NCBI GenBank assembly: GCA_021641325.1
Contig: JAJXPD010000012.1
Span: 1-21,081, forward strand
DNA: 21,081 nt
Direction of reading: 5' to 3'
From: Opitutales bacterium
Lineage (GTDB): Bacteria > Verrucomicrobiota > Verrucomicrobiia > Opitutales > Intestinicryptomonadaceae
Shown piece by piece: positions 13,925-21,081 of this stretch. Below the pieces are notes generated by a model. The model saw only the letters and a list, made by a program, of their open reading frames with translations. It was not told where the DNA came from and searched no databases. The translations under genes were made by a program, and so were the position numbers. Position 1 is the stretch's first letter. Every line of letters begins with the position of its first letter.

Positions 13925-15808
13925 TTACTTGCGGCGGCGGTATACCGCCAAGCCGAGGGCGATTGCCCCGAAGATTGCCGCCCATTCGGCGGGTTCGGGA
14001 ATTGCCGAGTTGAACAGGTAGCCGCTTGCGTCTACGCTCCAAAGTCCGTCGAGCAACGTGCCCGACTTGTCGTAGGCAACGAGCTTGATTGTGTTGGTTT
14101 TGCCCGAGGTTTCGGGCGAGATTTCGAATTCGCCGCCGCTGATGAGTTCCGACGTCCAGCCGTCAACCTTGACGAGCCCGTTTTCGAAGTCGAGGAGCGT
14201 GAGGGTGAGGTTCGTGCCCTTCGCGGGTTCGTATCCGACGACGCTTGCGATGTGCAGTTCCGCGCCGTTGAGGTCTATCGTCAACTGCGAGTTGCGCAGG
14301 GCGCGCAGTGTCGCAATGTTATAGGCTTCGCCGCAGTTTGTGAGAACGATTTTCGCGTCGGCACTTGCACTGAGGTCTTTTACGAAGATGTCGGTGCCCG
14401 CCGCGAGGTTCGACGCGTGCGAGAGTTCCAACGTGCCCTTTGACTGGGTGAACGCGATGTGCTTTGCGAGGATTTTCGACGTGGCGTCAACGCTGAGCTT
14501 GCCGCCCGTAAGCCCGATGAACGAGTCTGTCGAGGTGTTGATTGTGCCGCCGTTTTTGAGCGTGATTGTCTTGCCGTCGTAGATGTTGAACGCGTATGTG
14601 CTGTTTGTCGCGGTCGTATTGATGAGGCTGCCGCCGTCTACCAAGATGCTTTTGTACGATACGCTTTCGGAGCTGTGCATCGCGCCTTTCGTCTTGATGT
14701 CGAGCATGCCCTTTACCGTGATGTCGCCTCTGATTAACATTGTGGAGCCGTCGCCGGTAAGCGTTTTGTTTGAAAAGTCGAAGGTTGTCTTTGCGCCGCT
14801 GTCGATTGTCAGCTGCGTGTTGTCTTCCATTACGATTCTGTCGGTCGTGAAGTCGCCCTTGATTGTGAGTTCCGCAGCTTCATAGGACGAGCCGCTTTCG
14901 AAAGTCGTCGCGGTTTTCAGCACGAGGTATTGTGCGGCGAGGTCGGAGGACGCCGTAAGGGTGTTGTTCTTGCCGTAGAATCTTATAGTGCTCTGCGATG
15001 TTCCGTCTTTTGCGAGGTTCGAGCCGCCGAGGACGATGTTCGAGTTTTCATACGCGCTCAGACCGCTAGACAAAATCGAGCCGCTCGACGTGAAGTTCGA
15101 GCCGACGACGTTGATTACGTTAGCAGACACAGTGCCCGTGTTTTCAAAGTTCGTGTCGCGGAGTGTCATGGTGTCTGCGACATTGACTTTACCCGCAACC
15201 GTCATTTTTGAATCCCACTCCATTTTGGACGGGTCGGAAAGGTTTTTGAATCTGCCGCTTACGTCGATCGATTTAATATTTGCGGTAATGCCTTCACCGA
15301 TGTAAACCGTTCTGCCGTATCTGTTTCTTATATTTGCGCCACCCGAGGCCGCGTCGGTCGTTTCCAATTTAATCTCAACTTTCGAGGACGTGAAATTCAT
15401 CGTGGCTTCGTTTTGGGAATCGCTGTTTGTGAAATTCAGTCCGAGCGAGTAGCTGCTGCTAAGCCCCGTGCTTGCGCTTGTAGTGTCGTTATAGTCTACA
15501 AGATTGTTCGTAAAGGTAAGGGTTTTGCCGTTGAGGTCGAGGTTCAGATTGCAGTGGTCGCCGCCCGTTCCGGAAATTTTAAATCTTGGAAGAGTGAAGT
15601 CTTTGTCGGCAATAACGTAGCTGTCGGTCATATCGGTAGTTGTATTGCCGCCGTTGCCGTGCCATATGACTTCGCCAGCCGCCGTTGTGCCGCCGCCGAA
15701 CGAGCCCCAAGTGGACATTGCCGTGGGGTTTTCCTTGTCGGCAGAGCCTTTTTCCGCAAACGCGGCGGTGGCTGCGAGCGCGGAGAGTAATATTAGATAC
15801 TTTTTCAT
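13925..15808 (-). CDS. PEP-CTERM-anchored, beta-rich exported protein
   Basis: The protein has 627 residues. It opens with the signal peptide MKKYLILLSALAATAAFA and closes with a PEP-CTERM tag: IPEPAEW, a hydrophobic stretch AAIFGAIALGLAVY, then RRRK. The tag predicts processing by an exosortase and surface or exopolysaccharide-associated placement. The body is Ser/Thr/Asn/Gly-rich with many short beta-strand units separated by turns (for example VAGKVNVADTMTL, IKGDFTTDRIVM, ITVKGMLDIK), as in passenger-type beta helices. Only two cysteines are seen. It is monocistronic, with its own promoter, palindrome and terminator. Its ligand or role cannot be read from sequence. Codon use is less GC-rich than in its neighbours. 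Confidence 0.87.
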   Translation of the reverse strand: MKKYLILLSALAATAAFAEKGSADKENPTAMSTWGSFGGGTTAAGEVIWHGNGGNTTTDMTDSYVIADKDFTLPRFKISGTGGDHCNLNLDLNGKTLTFTNNLVDYNDTTSASTGLSSSYSLGLNFTNSDSQNEATMNFTSSKVEIKLETTDAASGGANIRNRYGRTVYIGEGITANIKSIDVSGRFKNLSDPSKMEWDSKMTVAGKVNVADTMTLRDTNFENTGTVSANVINVVGSNFTSSGSILSSGLSAYENSNIVLGGSNLAKDGTSQSTIRFYGKNNTLTASSDLAAQYLVLKTATTFESGSSYEAAELTIKGDFTTDRIVMEDNTQLTIDSGAKTTFDFSNKTLTGDGSTMLIRGDITVKGMLDIKTKGAMHSSESVSYKSILVDGGSLINTTATNSTYAFNIYDGKTITLKNGGTINTSTDSFIGLTGGKLSVDATSKILAKHIAFTQSKGTLELSHASNLAAGTDIFVKDLSASADAKIVLTNCGEAYNIATLRALRNSQLTIDLNGAELHIASVVGYEPAKGTNLTLTLLDFENGLVKVDGWTSELISGGEFEISPETSGKTNTIKLVAYDKSGTLLDGLWSVDASGYLFNSAIPEPAEWAAIFGAIALGLAVYRRRK

Positions 15809-15831
15809 GGTAATTCCGAGGTTTTAAGTGG

Positions 15832-15849
15832 TTAGTTTTCGAAAACTAA
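15832..15849. promoter_or_regulatory. 18-bp perfect palindrome at the predicted transcription start (candidate operator)
   Basis: TTAGTTTTCGAAAACTAA is a perfect inverted repeat centred at 15840/15841. It begins 5 nt after the -10 box on the minus strand and spans roughly -3 to +16, a position typical of a repressor site. The regulator is unknown. Confidence 0.6.
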
Positions 15850-15853
15850 GAGT

Positions 15854-15883
15854 ATTATAATACAGGCATTGAATCTTTATCAA
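15854..15883 (-). promoter_or_regulatory. Sigma-70-type promoter of the PEP-CTERM gene
   Basis: On the minus strand TTGATA (15878-15883) is followed after 18 nt by a perfect TATAAT (15854-15859). The start of transcription would be near 15847, giving a leader of about 40 nt. Confidence 0.8.
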
Positions 15884-16014
15884 CGAAAATATTTTGGTAT
15901 TTTTGCGCGTTTTGGTATCCCCGAACCTCCTCCGACCGCCCATTTTACGCCTGCAAAGAGTTTGAGTCCGCTTTTTTTCGATTTTACCGCGCTCGTTTTT
16001 CGAAATGTTTTTTG

Positions 16015-16052
16015 CAAAAAAAAGACCCCGAACGGAAATCCGTTCGGAGTCT
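16015..16052 (-). terminator. Rho-independent terminator of pfp
   Basis: The arms 16023-16036 and 16039-16052 pair at 13 of 14 positions (CGAACGGA/TCCGTTCG core) with a 2-nt loop. On the minus strand they are followed by eight T residues. It lies about 25 nt past the stop codon at 16078. Confidence 0.92.
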
Positions 16053-16077
16053 CAAAATTATTGAGTTGCCGAGTTTT

Positions 16078-17328
16078 CTATTGGAACGAATGCGGCTCCG
16101 CCTTGACTTTTGCCAGTCTCACAAATGCGGGCATTCCGTTTTCGAACGGCACCTGAACTTCGCCCTGCATGAGCGGGAGCATGTATTTATTGAACTGGTA
16201 GCTGATTGAGATTTTGTCTTCGCCAATCCAGTTTTCGGGGAAGTGTTTTACGCCGTTTGCAACTCTGTCAAGCTCCGTAAGCACGGTTTCGCAGGAGTAT
16301 TTTTCGGTGTCGCCGCGCACGAGGGTTACCATCACGCCAGATTCGCCGTCTGCCGCAGCCTTCACCGCCGCCTGACCGCACATGAACGCCTCGTTCGAGT
16401 CCGTAAGCGATGCGCACGTTTCCGCCGCCCTCTGGACGTGTCCGGGCTTCGACGAGCGCGCCTTGACCCCCGGCAGGTTCTTGGAAACCAAGTCTTCGAG
16501 GTAGCTGCCTACGCCGCCGAGCTTTGCGTGTCCGAAAGAGTCTTGGGCGGCTTCGCCCTCCGCAACGTAGTTGCCGTTTGCGTCGGCGAGGCCTTCGCTT
16601 GCCACAACAAGGCAGTACTTGTTGACTTTAAGGCATTCCTGCACCTGCGCGATAAAGTATTCGGGGTTGAACGCCACTTCGGGGAGGAGAATGATGTGCG
16701 GCGGGTCTTGCAGTTCGCCGCGGCGTTTTGCCATTGTCGTGCCTGCGGCAATCCAGCCTGCGTCTCTGCCCATTACTTCGACAATCGAAACGAGGTCGTG
16801 GTTGCCCATGGATTCGTGGTCGAGCGCAAGTTCGCGTATCGACGCGCAGAGGTATTTTACTACGCTGCCGTAGCCGGGGCAGTGGTCTGTCATGGGGAGG
16901 TCGTTATCGACGGTTTTCGGCACGCCGATTGCGCGGAGCGCGTATCCCTTTTCGTCGGCATACTGCGAGATTTTGTTGGTGGTGTCCTGCGAGTCGTTCC
17001 CGCCGATGTAGAAGAAGAAGCGGATATTGTATTTCTTGAATACTTCGAGGAGTTTCGCAAAGTCCTGCTCGGTCTTCAACTTGTAGCGGCATGTGCCGAG
17101 AGCCGAACCCGGTGTGTAGCGAAGGCCGCGAACCGTCTGCTGCGATTCCTGCGCCAAGTCTATAATCTGTTCGTTCAAAATGCCTTCTATACCGTTGAGA
17201 CCGCCGTAGATTTCCTCTATGCAGTCGTGGTTGAGGGCTTCGGTGATTACGCCCGCAAGGCTCGCGTTGATGACCGCCGTAGGGCCGCCGGATTGTGCAA
17301 CCAGTACATTGCCGATTAATTCTTCCAT
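16078..17328 (-). CDS. pfp: Pyrophosphate-dependent 6-phosphofructokinase
   Basis: This enzyme interconverts fructose 6-phosphate and fructose 1,6-bisphosphate using pyrophosphate, a reversible glycolytic step in the cytoplasm. The 416-residue product carries AQSGGPTAVINASLAG (11-26), GGNDSQDT (109-116), GVPKTVDNDLP (135-145) and VMGRDAGWIAAG (185-196). Asp112 in GGND, where ATP enzymes have Gly, and Lys138 in PKT, where they have Gly, mark PPi as donor; Asp141 is the likely base. The start is MEELIGNVLVAQSGGP at 17328. The open frame to 17451 adds 41 unrelated residues and covers the leader. A weak AAGAAAG lies upstream. It is monocistronic. Confidence 0.94.
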   Translation of the reverse strand: MEELIGNVLVAQSGGPTAVINASLAGVITEALNHDCIEEIYGGLNGIEGILNEQIIDLAQESQQTVRGLRYTPGSALGTCRYKLKTEQDFAKLLEVFKKYNIRFFFYIGGNDSQDTTNKISQYADEKGYALRAIGVPKTVDNDLPMTDHCPGYGSVVKYLCASIRELALDHESMGNHDLVSIVEVMGRDAGWIAAGTTMAKRRGELQDPPHIILLPEVAFNPEYFIAQVQECLKVNKYCLVVASEGLADANGNYVAEGEAAQDSFGHAKLGGVGSYLEDLVSKNLPGVKARSSKPGHVQRAAETCASLTDSNEAFMCGQAAVKAAADGESGVMVTLVRGDTEKYSCETVLTELDRVANGVKHFPENWIGEDKISISYQFNKYMLPLMQGEVQVPFENGMPAFVRLAKVKAEPHSFQ

Positions 17329-17366
17329 ATGTGAATCTTTCTTAATTAAGATAAAAATTTGTTTGC

Positions 17367-17397
17367 AGTTTGCCGTTTTTTGCCTTTTTGGCAAACT
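17367..17397. promoter_or_regulatory. Inverted repeat in the pfp leader
   Basis: AGTTTGCC (17367-17374) and GGCAAACT (17390-17397) are perfect 8-bp inverse arms 15 nt apart, and an inner alternative stem TTTGCC-TTTTT-GGCAAA occupies 17379-17395. The position 40-70 nt upstream of the pfp start would suit an operator or an attenuating leader hairpin. Its function is not shown. Confidence 0.4.
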
Positions 17398-17473
17398 TTT
17401 TCTACCCGATTCGATAAAAAAGGTGGATTTTTTCATTCGGTTGTGTATCAAAGTTCGTCTTTAATATAAAAAT

Positions 17474-18394
17474 ATGGATTCCGACGGGCAGCACAGTTCA
17501 GATTTTTCCGATGGCGGCGGCGCGGACGGCGGCGTTTCACAACAGCCCGTCGTGCGCTCGCGCTTCAAGTGCCTCTACCCGCGCAGGGTAAACGCCGACA
17601 TGCTCCAATGCCTGCCGATTGTCGCGTACAGGGGCGAAATAGTCCTTGTGGAAGACGACGACATGCTCGACGCCGTTCTGCCCGAAATTCTGCGCGAGCG
17701 CGTGCTCGGCTTCGACACCGAAACGCGCCCGAACTTTTCGCGCAACAAGCACTATTTGGTTTCCATTCTCCAACTTTGCGGCGCGGAGAAAGTCTGGATT
17801 ATCAGGCTCGAACCGCTCAAACACAGGCTTTCCGACATTTACGAAATTCTCGAAAATCCCGCAATCAAGAAGGTCGGGCTTGCGGTTCACGGCGACATTC
17901 TCTCGCTCAAAGAACGCTGGCTGTTCTCGCCCGCGGGCTTTGTCGATATTGCGCAGTCCACAAAGGGAATCGGCGTGATAAACACGGGCATGAAAAACCT
18001 CGCGGCCCTCGTTTTGGGCGAGCGCATTTCGAAGTCGGCGCAGCTGACGAACTGGGCGAGCGACTCGCTCACGAAAAAACAGCTCGAATACGCCGCGACC
18101 GACGCTTGGATTAGCCGCAGGCTCTTTCTCGAAGTCAAAAAAAGCATCGAGACCACGAGCATTGCCCTCGAACCCGAACCGAAGCAGAAGCACAGGTTCA
18201 ACTTCAAGGTTTTCGTGTCGGGCATGATGCGCACGCTCGCAAAGAAATTCGGCGAGGTCAAGCTGCGCCGACAGCATGTTTCCGCGCCCAAGAAAAGCGA
18301 CGCAAACAAACAGCAGCCCCGCAACGGCGGGCGCAGACGCTCGGGCAAACGGAATCCGCAGGACGGCCGAAATTCGGGCGGAAAGCGCGGATAA
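17474..18394 (+). CDS. RNase D-like DEDDy 3'-5' exonuclease with a basic C-terminal tail
   Basis: The 306-residue protein holds one exonuclease domain. Motif I is LGFDTETRP with Asp81 and Glu83, motif II is GLAVHGDILSL with Asp141, and motif III is YAATDAW with Tyr206 and Asp210, the DEDDy pattern of RNase D and WRN-type exonucleases. No HRDC domain follows, so it is a single-domain homologue rather than full RNase D. The N-terminal 30 residues are Gly/Ser/Asp-rich and disordered. The last 60 residues are Lys/Arg/Gln/Gly-rich (GGRRRSGKRN), probably a flexible nucleic-acid-binding tail. The ATG has no ribosome binding site; an AT-rich TTTAATATAAAA lies just upstream, so the leader may be very short. 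It is divergent from pfp. Confidence 0.9.
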   Translation: MDSDGQHSSDFSDGGGADGGVSQQPVVRSRFKCLYPRRVNADMLQCLPIVAYRGEIVLVEDDDMLDAVLPEILRERVLGFDTETRPNFSRNKHYLVSILQLCGAEKVWIIRLEPLKHRLSDIYEILENPAIKKVGLAVHGDILSLKERWLFSPAGFVDIAQSTKGIGVINTGMKNLAALVLGERISKSAQLTNWASDSLTKKQLEYAATDAWISRRLFLEVKKSIETTSIALEPEPKQKHRFNFKVFVSGMMRTLAKKFGEVKLRRQHVSAPKKSDANKQQPRNGGRRRSGKRNPQDGRNSGGKRG

Positions 18395-18786
18395 TTTTTG
18401 CGCAGGCTCGCGGGGCGCGAGGCGTTTCTGTCTCAACCGCGATTGGGGCAAGCGATAATTTTTACGCAGACGCGCCGCGAGTGTTTGTTGCGCGGGGAGC
18501 GTATTTCGCAGTGTCGGCGGCTGCCGTTCGGCATGTATGCTTGCGCGTATTTGTTGCGCGGGAGGTATTATATAAAGGCGAGGTTGCTCAGAGTCGGCAT
18601 TCGGCATGCATGCGTTGCGCGTTGCAATTATATTATACAGGCGGCGCGGACAGGCGCGGTTGGTTTTGCCGCCGCGCGTGTTTTGCGCGGAATTTATGCG
18701 GCGCGTTGTCGGGGAAATTTCGGTGCGGATTGTTTGGCGGATTTGCGCCGCAGTCGAGAGGCGGATTTTTTGCGCGTCGGGGCGGG
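18395..18786. other. Gene-free 392-bp region with degenerate direct repeats
   Basis: No credible gene is visible between the converging exonuclease and ketosynthase genes. GATAATTTTT-R-CGCAG occurs at about 18391 and 18451. TTTGTTGCGCGGG occurs at 18484 and 18550, and TTCGGCATG followed by ATGC and TGCGCG at 18527 and 18600, giving two diverged copies of a unit of roughly 65-75 bp. A small stem CCGCGC/GCGCGG lies at 18672-18690. AT-rich TATTATATAAA (about 18566) and TATATTATA (about 18629) could be promoter elements, but no gene follows them. No convincing terminator was found for either flanking gene. Confidence 0.6.
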
Positions 18787-21081
18787 TTAAAATTCCCCGC
18801 GCCCCACGAGCAACGCGTAGTTGTTGCCCCATTCGCTCGACGCAATGCACATTATTTTTTTCGGGTTGTCGGGCAGTTTTGCCTCGTCGAAAAGTTTTAC
18901 GCCGGTGCGCTGTTTCCAGAGCGGTCTGCCGCCCGCCAAGGCTTCGAGCGCGAACACGAGCGTTGCGGGCGCGGACGCCGTTTCGAGGTATCCCGTGTTG
19001 AGCGAGCTTGCAAGCATCGGGGCGTCGGGGAAGAGTGTGTCGCGGACGAACACCGCGACGGAGTCTTGCGCGCAGCCGCGCGGACTCCACATAACCAAGT
19101 CGATTTCCTCCGCGCGAATCTTTGCCGCGTCAAGTGCTTCGCGCGCCGCCCGCAGGAGTCCGTCGCCGTCCAAGTTGTGCGAGCCGAACGCGCAGGCGTC
19201 GGAAGCCGCCGCAAAGGCGAGAATTTCGCCGAGGATTTTTGCTCCCCGCGCTTTCGCGGTTTCCGCGTCTTCGACGAGCGCCGCAGCCGCGCCCTCGCCG
19301 AGCACTCCGCACGAGGGCGTCGAAAAGCTTAGCCTGAAATTTTCCTCTATCGCGCCCCTGTGGATTTTCCCGAATTTTTCGTAGGCGTCTATTTCGCGCT
19401 TGTAGAGTTCGTCGGCGGCGATTGCGAGCACGCTTTTTGCGGCGTTTTCGCGGACGAGCCGCGCCGCGTGTCCGAGCGTTTGCAGCCCCGAATTCGGGCC
19501 GGACGTCAGCGTGATGTTTGCGCCCTTTATTTCGAGAGCCTTCGACACCCAGCCCGCCGTCGAGTTCGGCGTGATGTTCGAGAAGCAGGCGATGTCGCCG
19601 CGGTTGTCGGGCGACGAGAACACCGCCTCCATGTGCGCGGTCTCCGACGAGCCGCGGCATGTGGAAACCGCAAGCCCCACGCTTTCGCAGTTGTCCCTGC
19701 GGATTCGCAGCCCAGCCTTGTCGAGCGCGCCCTTTGCGGCGAGCGTCGCCATGACCGCAATCGGCGTCATTCCCGAAAAATCGACGCGCCTGTCGAGCGT
19801 CCGCGGGTTCGGCAGGTTCACTAGCCCCGCGCTGCGCTCCGACTCGAAGCGCGAAATTTTCGCCACTCCCGATTCTCCGTTTTCGAGCGCATCGATGTTC
19901 TTTTCCGTCCCGATTCCGAGCGGCGTTATCGCCGAACAGCCCGTGATTACCGCGCGGACTTCCGATTCGGGCTTTTCGCGCCGAACAAACGAGTCTTTCG
20001 CCACGACCACCGCCGCGTTGTTGCCCGCAAACGCGTAGTTTGCCGAAATGAAGCGGTCGTATTCGGTTTCGATTCCCGCGCCGCCGACAGCCTCTATTTC
20101 GCAGCCCGCGCGCGCGCCCACATTGCGGAGCGTGGGCGGAATGAAATTGTCGTTCATTGCCAGCAGCTGGCATGTCGCCTCTATTATTCCCGTCGCTCCC
20201 ATGCAGTGCCCCGTGTACGATTTTGTCGAGGTCGTCGGCACGTTTGCGCCGCCGAGAAATTTTGCTATTCCCTTCGATTCAGCCCTGTCGTTTGCCGCCG
20301 TTCCGGAGCCGTGGGCGTTTATGCAGCCAGCGTCGGCGGGCGAAATTCCCGCGTCGGTCGCGGCGTCGCGCATGGTGCGGAACGCGCCGTCCCCGCGCGG
20401 GTCGGGCTGCGTGGGGTGGTGGGCGTCGCCGCTTGTGGCGTGCCCTACGATTTTCCCGTAGATTTTCGCCCCCCGCGCCTTTGCGATTCCCCTGTTTTCG
20501 ATAATCCAGAACGCCGCGCCCTCGCCGATGTTCATTCCCACGGGCGTCGAAAACGGCGCGATTTTTTCGGGCGACATCACCTTGATTGCGTTGAAGCCCG
20601 CGAAGTTCGACAACGCCGCCGCGTCCGCGCCGCCCGCCAAGACGCAGTCGTAGCGTCCCGACTCCACGAGCGACTGCGCAATTCCCAATGCCGCCGTCGA
20701 GCCAGAGCACGCCGTGTTGATTACAATGCACTCGCCGCCGATTTTAAGCGCGTCCGCCACCGCCTTGCCGATTGCGCAGTTTTCGTACTGGTCAAGCTCG
20801 GCTTTGCCGAATTTTACGGACGGGTCGCGGTACTGCGCTACGTATTCCGCTTCTCCCGAATTTAGACCTGCGTTGCACGTTGCAAGCACCGCCGCCGTGC
20901 GGGGGGGCAGGGCGGGAAGCCCCGCGTTTTTCGCCGCCCGCCGCGCGGCGGAAATGGCGAGCCGCAGGAAGGGGTCGGTAAAAGTTTGAAGCTCGGCGGC
21001 CGACATTTCCGCGGCGTGGTCGAAATACGTTTCGCCGCACATTTGCGACGCGAAGCGCGACGCGTCTATTTTCGTCGCCTG
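18787..21081 (-). CDS. Fused ketosynthase plus inactive ketosynthase (chain-length-factor-like) protein, 5' end cut by the window
   Basis: The frame is open to the window edge, so roughly the first 40-50 residues are missing. Numbering here is from the Met at 21042, which has 13 further in-frame codons upstream. Domain 1 (to about 350) is a FabF-type ketosynthase with Cys112 (NTACSGS), His244 (NAHGSGT), Lys274 and His279 (STKSYTGH), so it should condense acyl chains with malonyl-ACP. Domain 2 (about 362-751) restarts with AVITGCSAITPLGIGTEKN but reads TSGPNSG (Pro516) at the cysteine, MWSPRG at the first His, and SSLNTGY (Ser680, Tyr685) at the Lys and second His. It resembles a chain length factor fused to its partner. 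The product may be a polyene or unusual fatty acyl chain. Partner genes would lie beyond the window. Confidence 0.9.
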   Translation of the reverse strand, partial: QATKIDASRFASQMCGETYFDHAAEMSAAELQTFTDPFLRLAISAARRAAKNAGLPALPPRTAAVLATCNAGLNSGEAEYVAQYRDPSVKFGKAELDQYENCAIGKAVADALKIGGECIVINTACSGSTAALGIAQSLVESGRYDCVLAGGADAAALSNFAGFNAIKVMSPEKIAPFSTPVGMNIGEGAAFWIIENRGIAKARGAKIYGKIVGHATSGDAHHPTQPDPRGDGAFRTMRDAATDAGISPADAGCINAHGSGTAANDRAESKGIAKFLGGANVPTTSTKSYTGHCMGATGIIEATCQLLAMNDNFIPPTLRNVGARAGCEIEAVGGAGIETEYDRFISANYAFAGNNAAVVVAKDSFVRREKPESEVRAVITGCSAITPLGIGTEKNIDALENGESGVAKISRFESERSAGLVNLPNPRTLDRRVDFSGMTPIAVMATLAAKGALDKAGLRIRRDNCESVGLAVSTCRGSSETAHMEAVFSSPDNRGDIACFSNITPNSTAGWVSKALEIKGANITLTSGPNSGLQTLGHAARLVRENAAKSVLAIAADELYKREIDAYEKFGKIHRGAIEENFRLSFSTPSCGVLGEGAAAALVEDAETAKARGAKILGEILAFAAASDACAFGSHNLDGDGLLRAAREALDAAKIRAEEIDLVMWSPRGCAQDSVAVFVRDTLFPDAPMLASSLNTGYLETASAPATLVFALEALAGGRPLWKQRTGVKLFDEAKLPDNPKKIMCIASSEWGNNYALLVGRGEF

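Noticed and set aside
16243..17319. 358-codon plus-strand frame opposite pfp
   Set aside because: It is a shadow of the phosphofructokinase gene with no domain pattern.
17537..19090. 517-codon minus-strand open frame
   Set aside because: It covers the exonuclease gene in antisense and the repeat region. It is Arg-rich with no recognisable domain, while the plus-strand exonuclease has complete DEDDy motifs.

Overview
The window reads as chromosomal DNA of a Gram-negative bacterium, most likely a member of the Verrucomicrobiota (Opitutia-like); this lineage is an inference. The support is a lipid A gene (lpxD), a secreted beta-rich protein ending in a PEP-CTERM sorting tag, a PPi-type phosphofructokinase, and membership of several families common in that phylum. 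No rRNA, tRNA, CRISPR array, transposase or phage gene was found. Clear Shine-Dalgarno sites are few (rlmH and lutB are the best).

Layout. (1) 36-4373, minus strand: a tightly packed unit, transcribed rlmH > secreted unknown protein > lutA > lutB > lutC, with a promoter near 4344-4373 and a terminator at 36-68. It joins an rRNA methyltransferase to an iron-sulfur lactate oxidation system. (2) 4471-5541, plus strand: pyrD, followed by a 692-bp gene-free zone. That zone holds two copies of a 157-bp direct repeat built on a large imperfect palindrome, a terminator, and a dense run of compact hairpins. (3) 6234-8157/8196, minus strand: a two-gene unit encoding an uncharacterised cytoplasmic protein and an exported PhoD-like protein that appears to have lost its metal ligands. 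(4) 8254-8760, plus strand: a membrane methyltransferase of the isoprenylcysteine methyltransferase type. (5) 8834-13844, minus strand: a four-gene operon with overlapping stop and start codons, HIT hydrolase > phoH > 7TMR-HD (PgpH-like) > lpxD, with a good promoter and terminator. (6) 13873-15883, minus strand: the PEP-CTERM protein with its own promoter, an operator-like 18-bp palindrome and a terminator. (7) 16015-17328, minus strand: PPi-dependent phosphofructokinase with its terminator. (8) 17474-18394, plus strand: a DEDDy 3'-5' exonuclease with a basic tail. (9) 18395-18786: gene-free, with degenerate repeats. (10) 18787-21081, minus strand: a double ketosynthase truncated by the window edge, with an active first domain and a second domain lacking the catalytic residues.

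The most unusual items are the apparent PhoD-like pseudoenzyme, the fused ketosynthase/dead-ketosynthase (chain-length-factor-like) protein, the repeat and hairpin zone after pyrD, and the unknown secreted protein embedded between rlmH and lutA.
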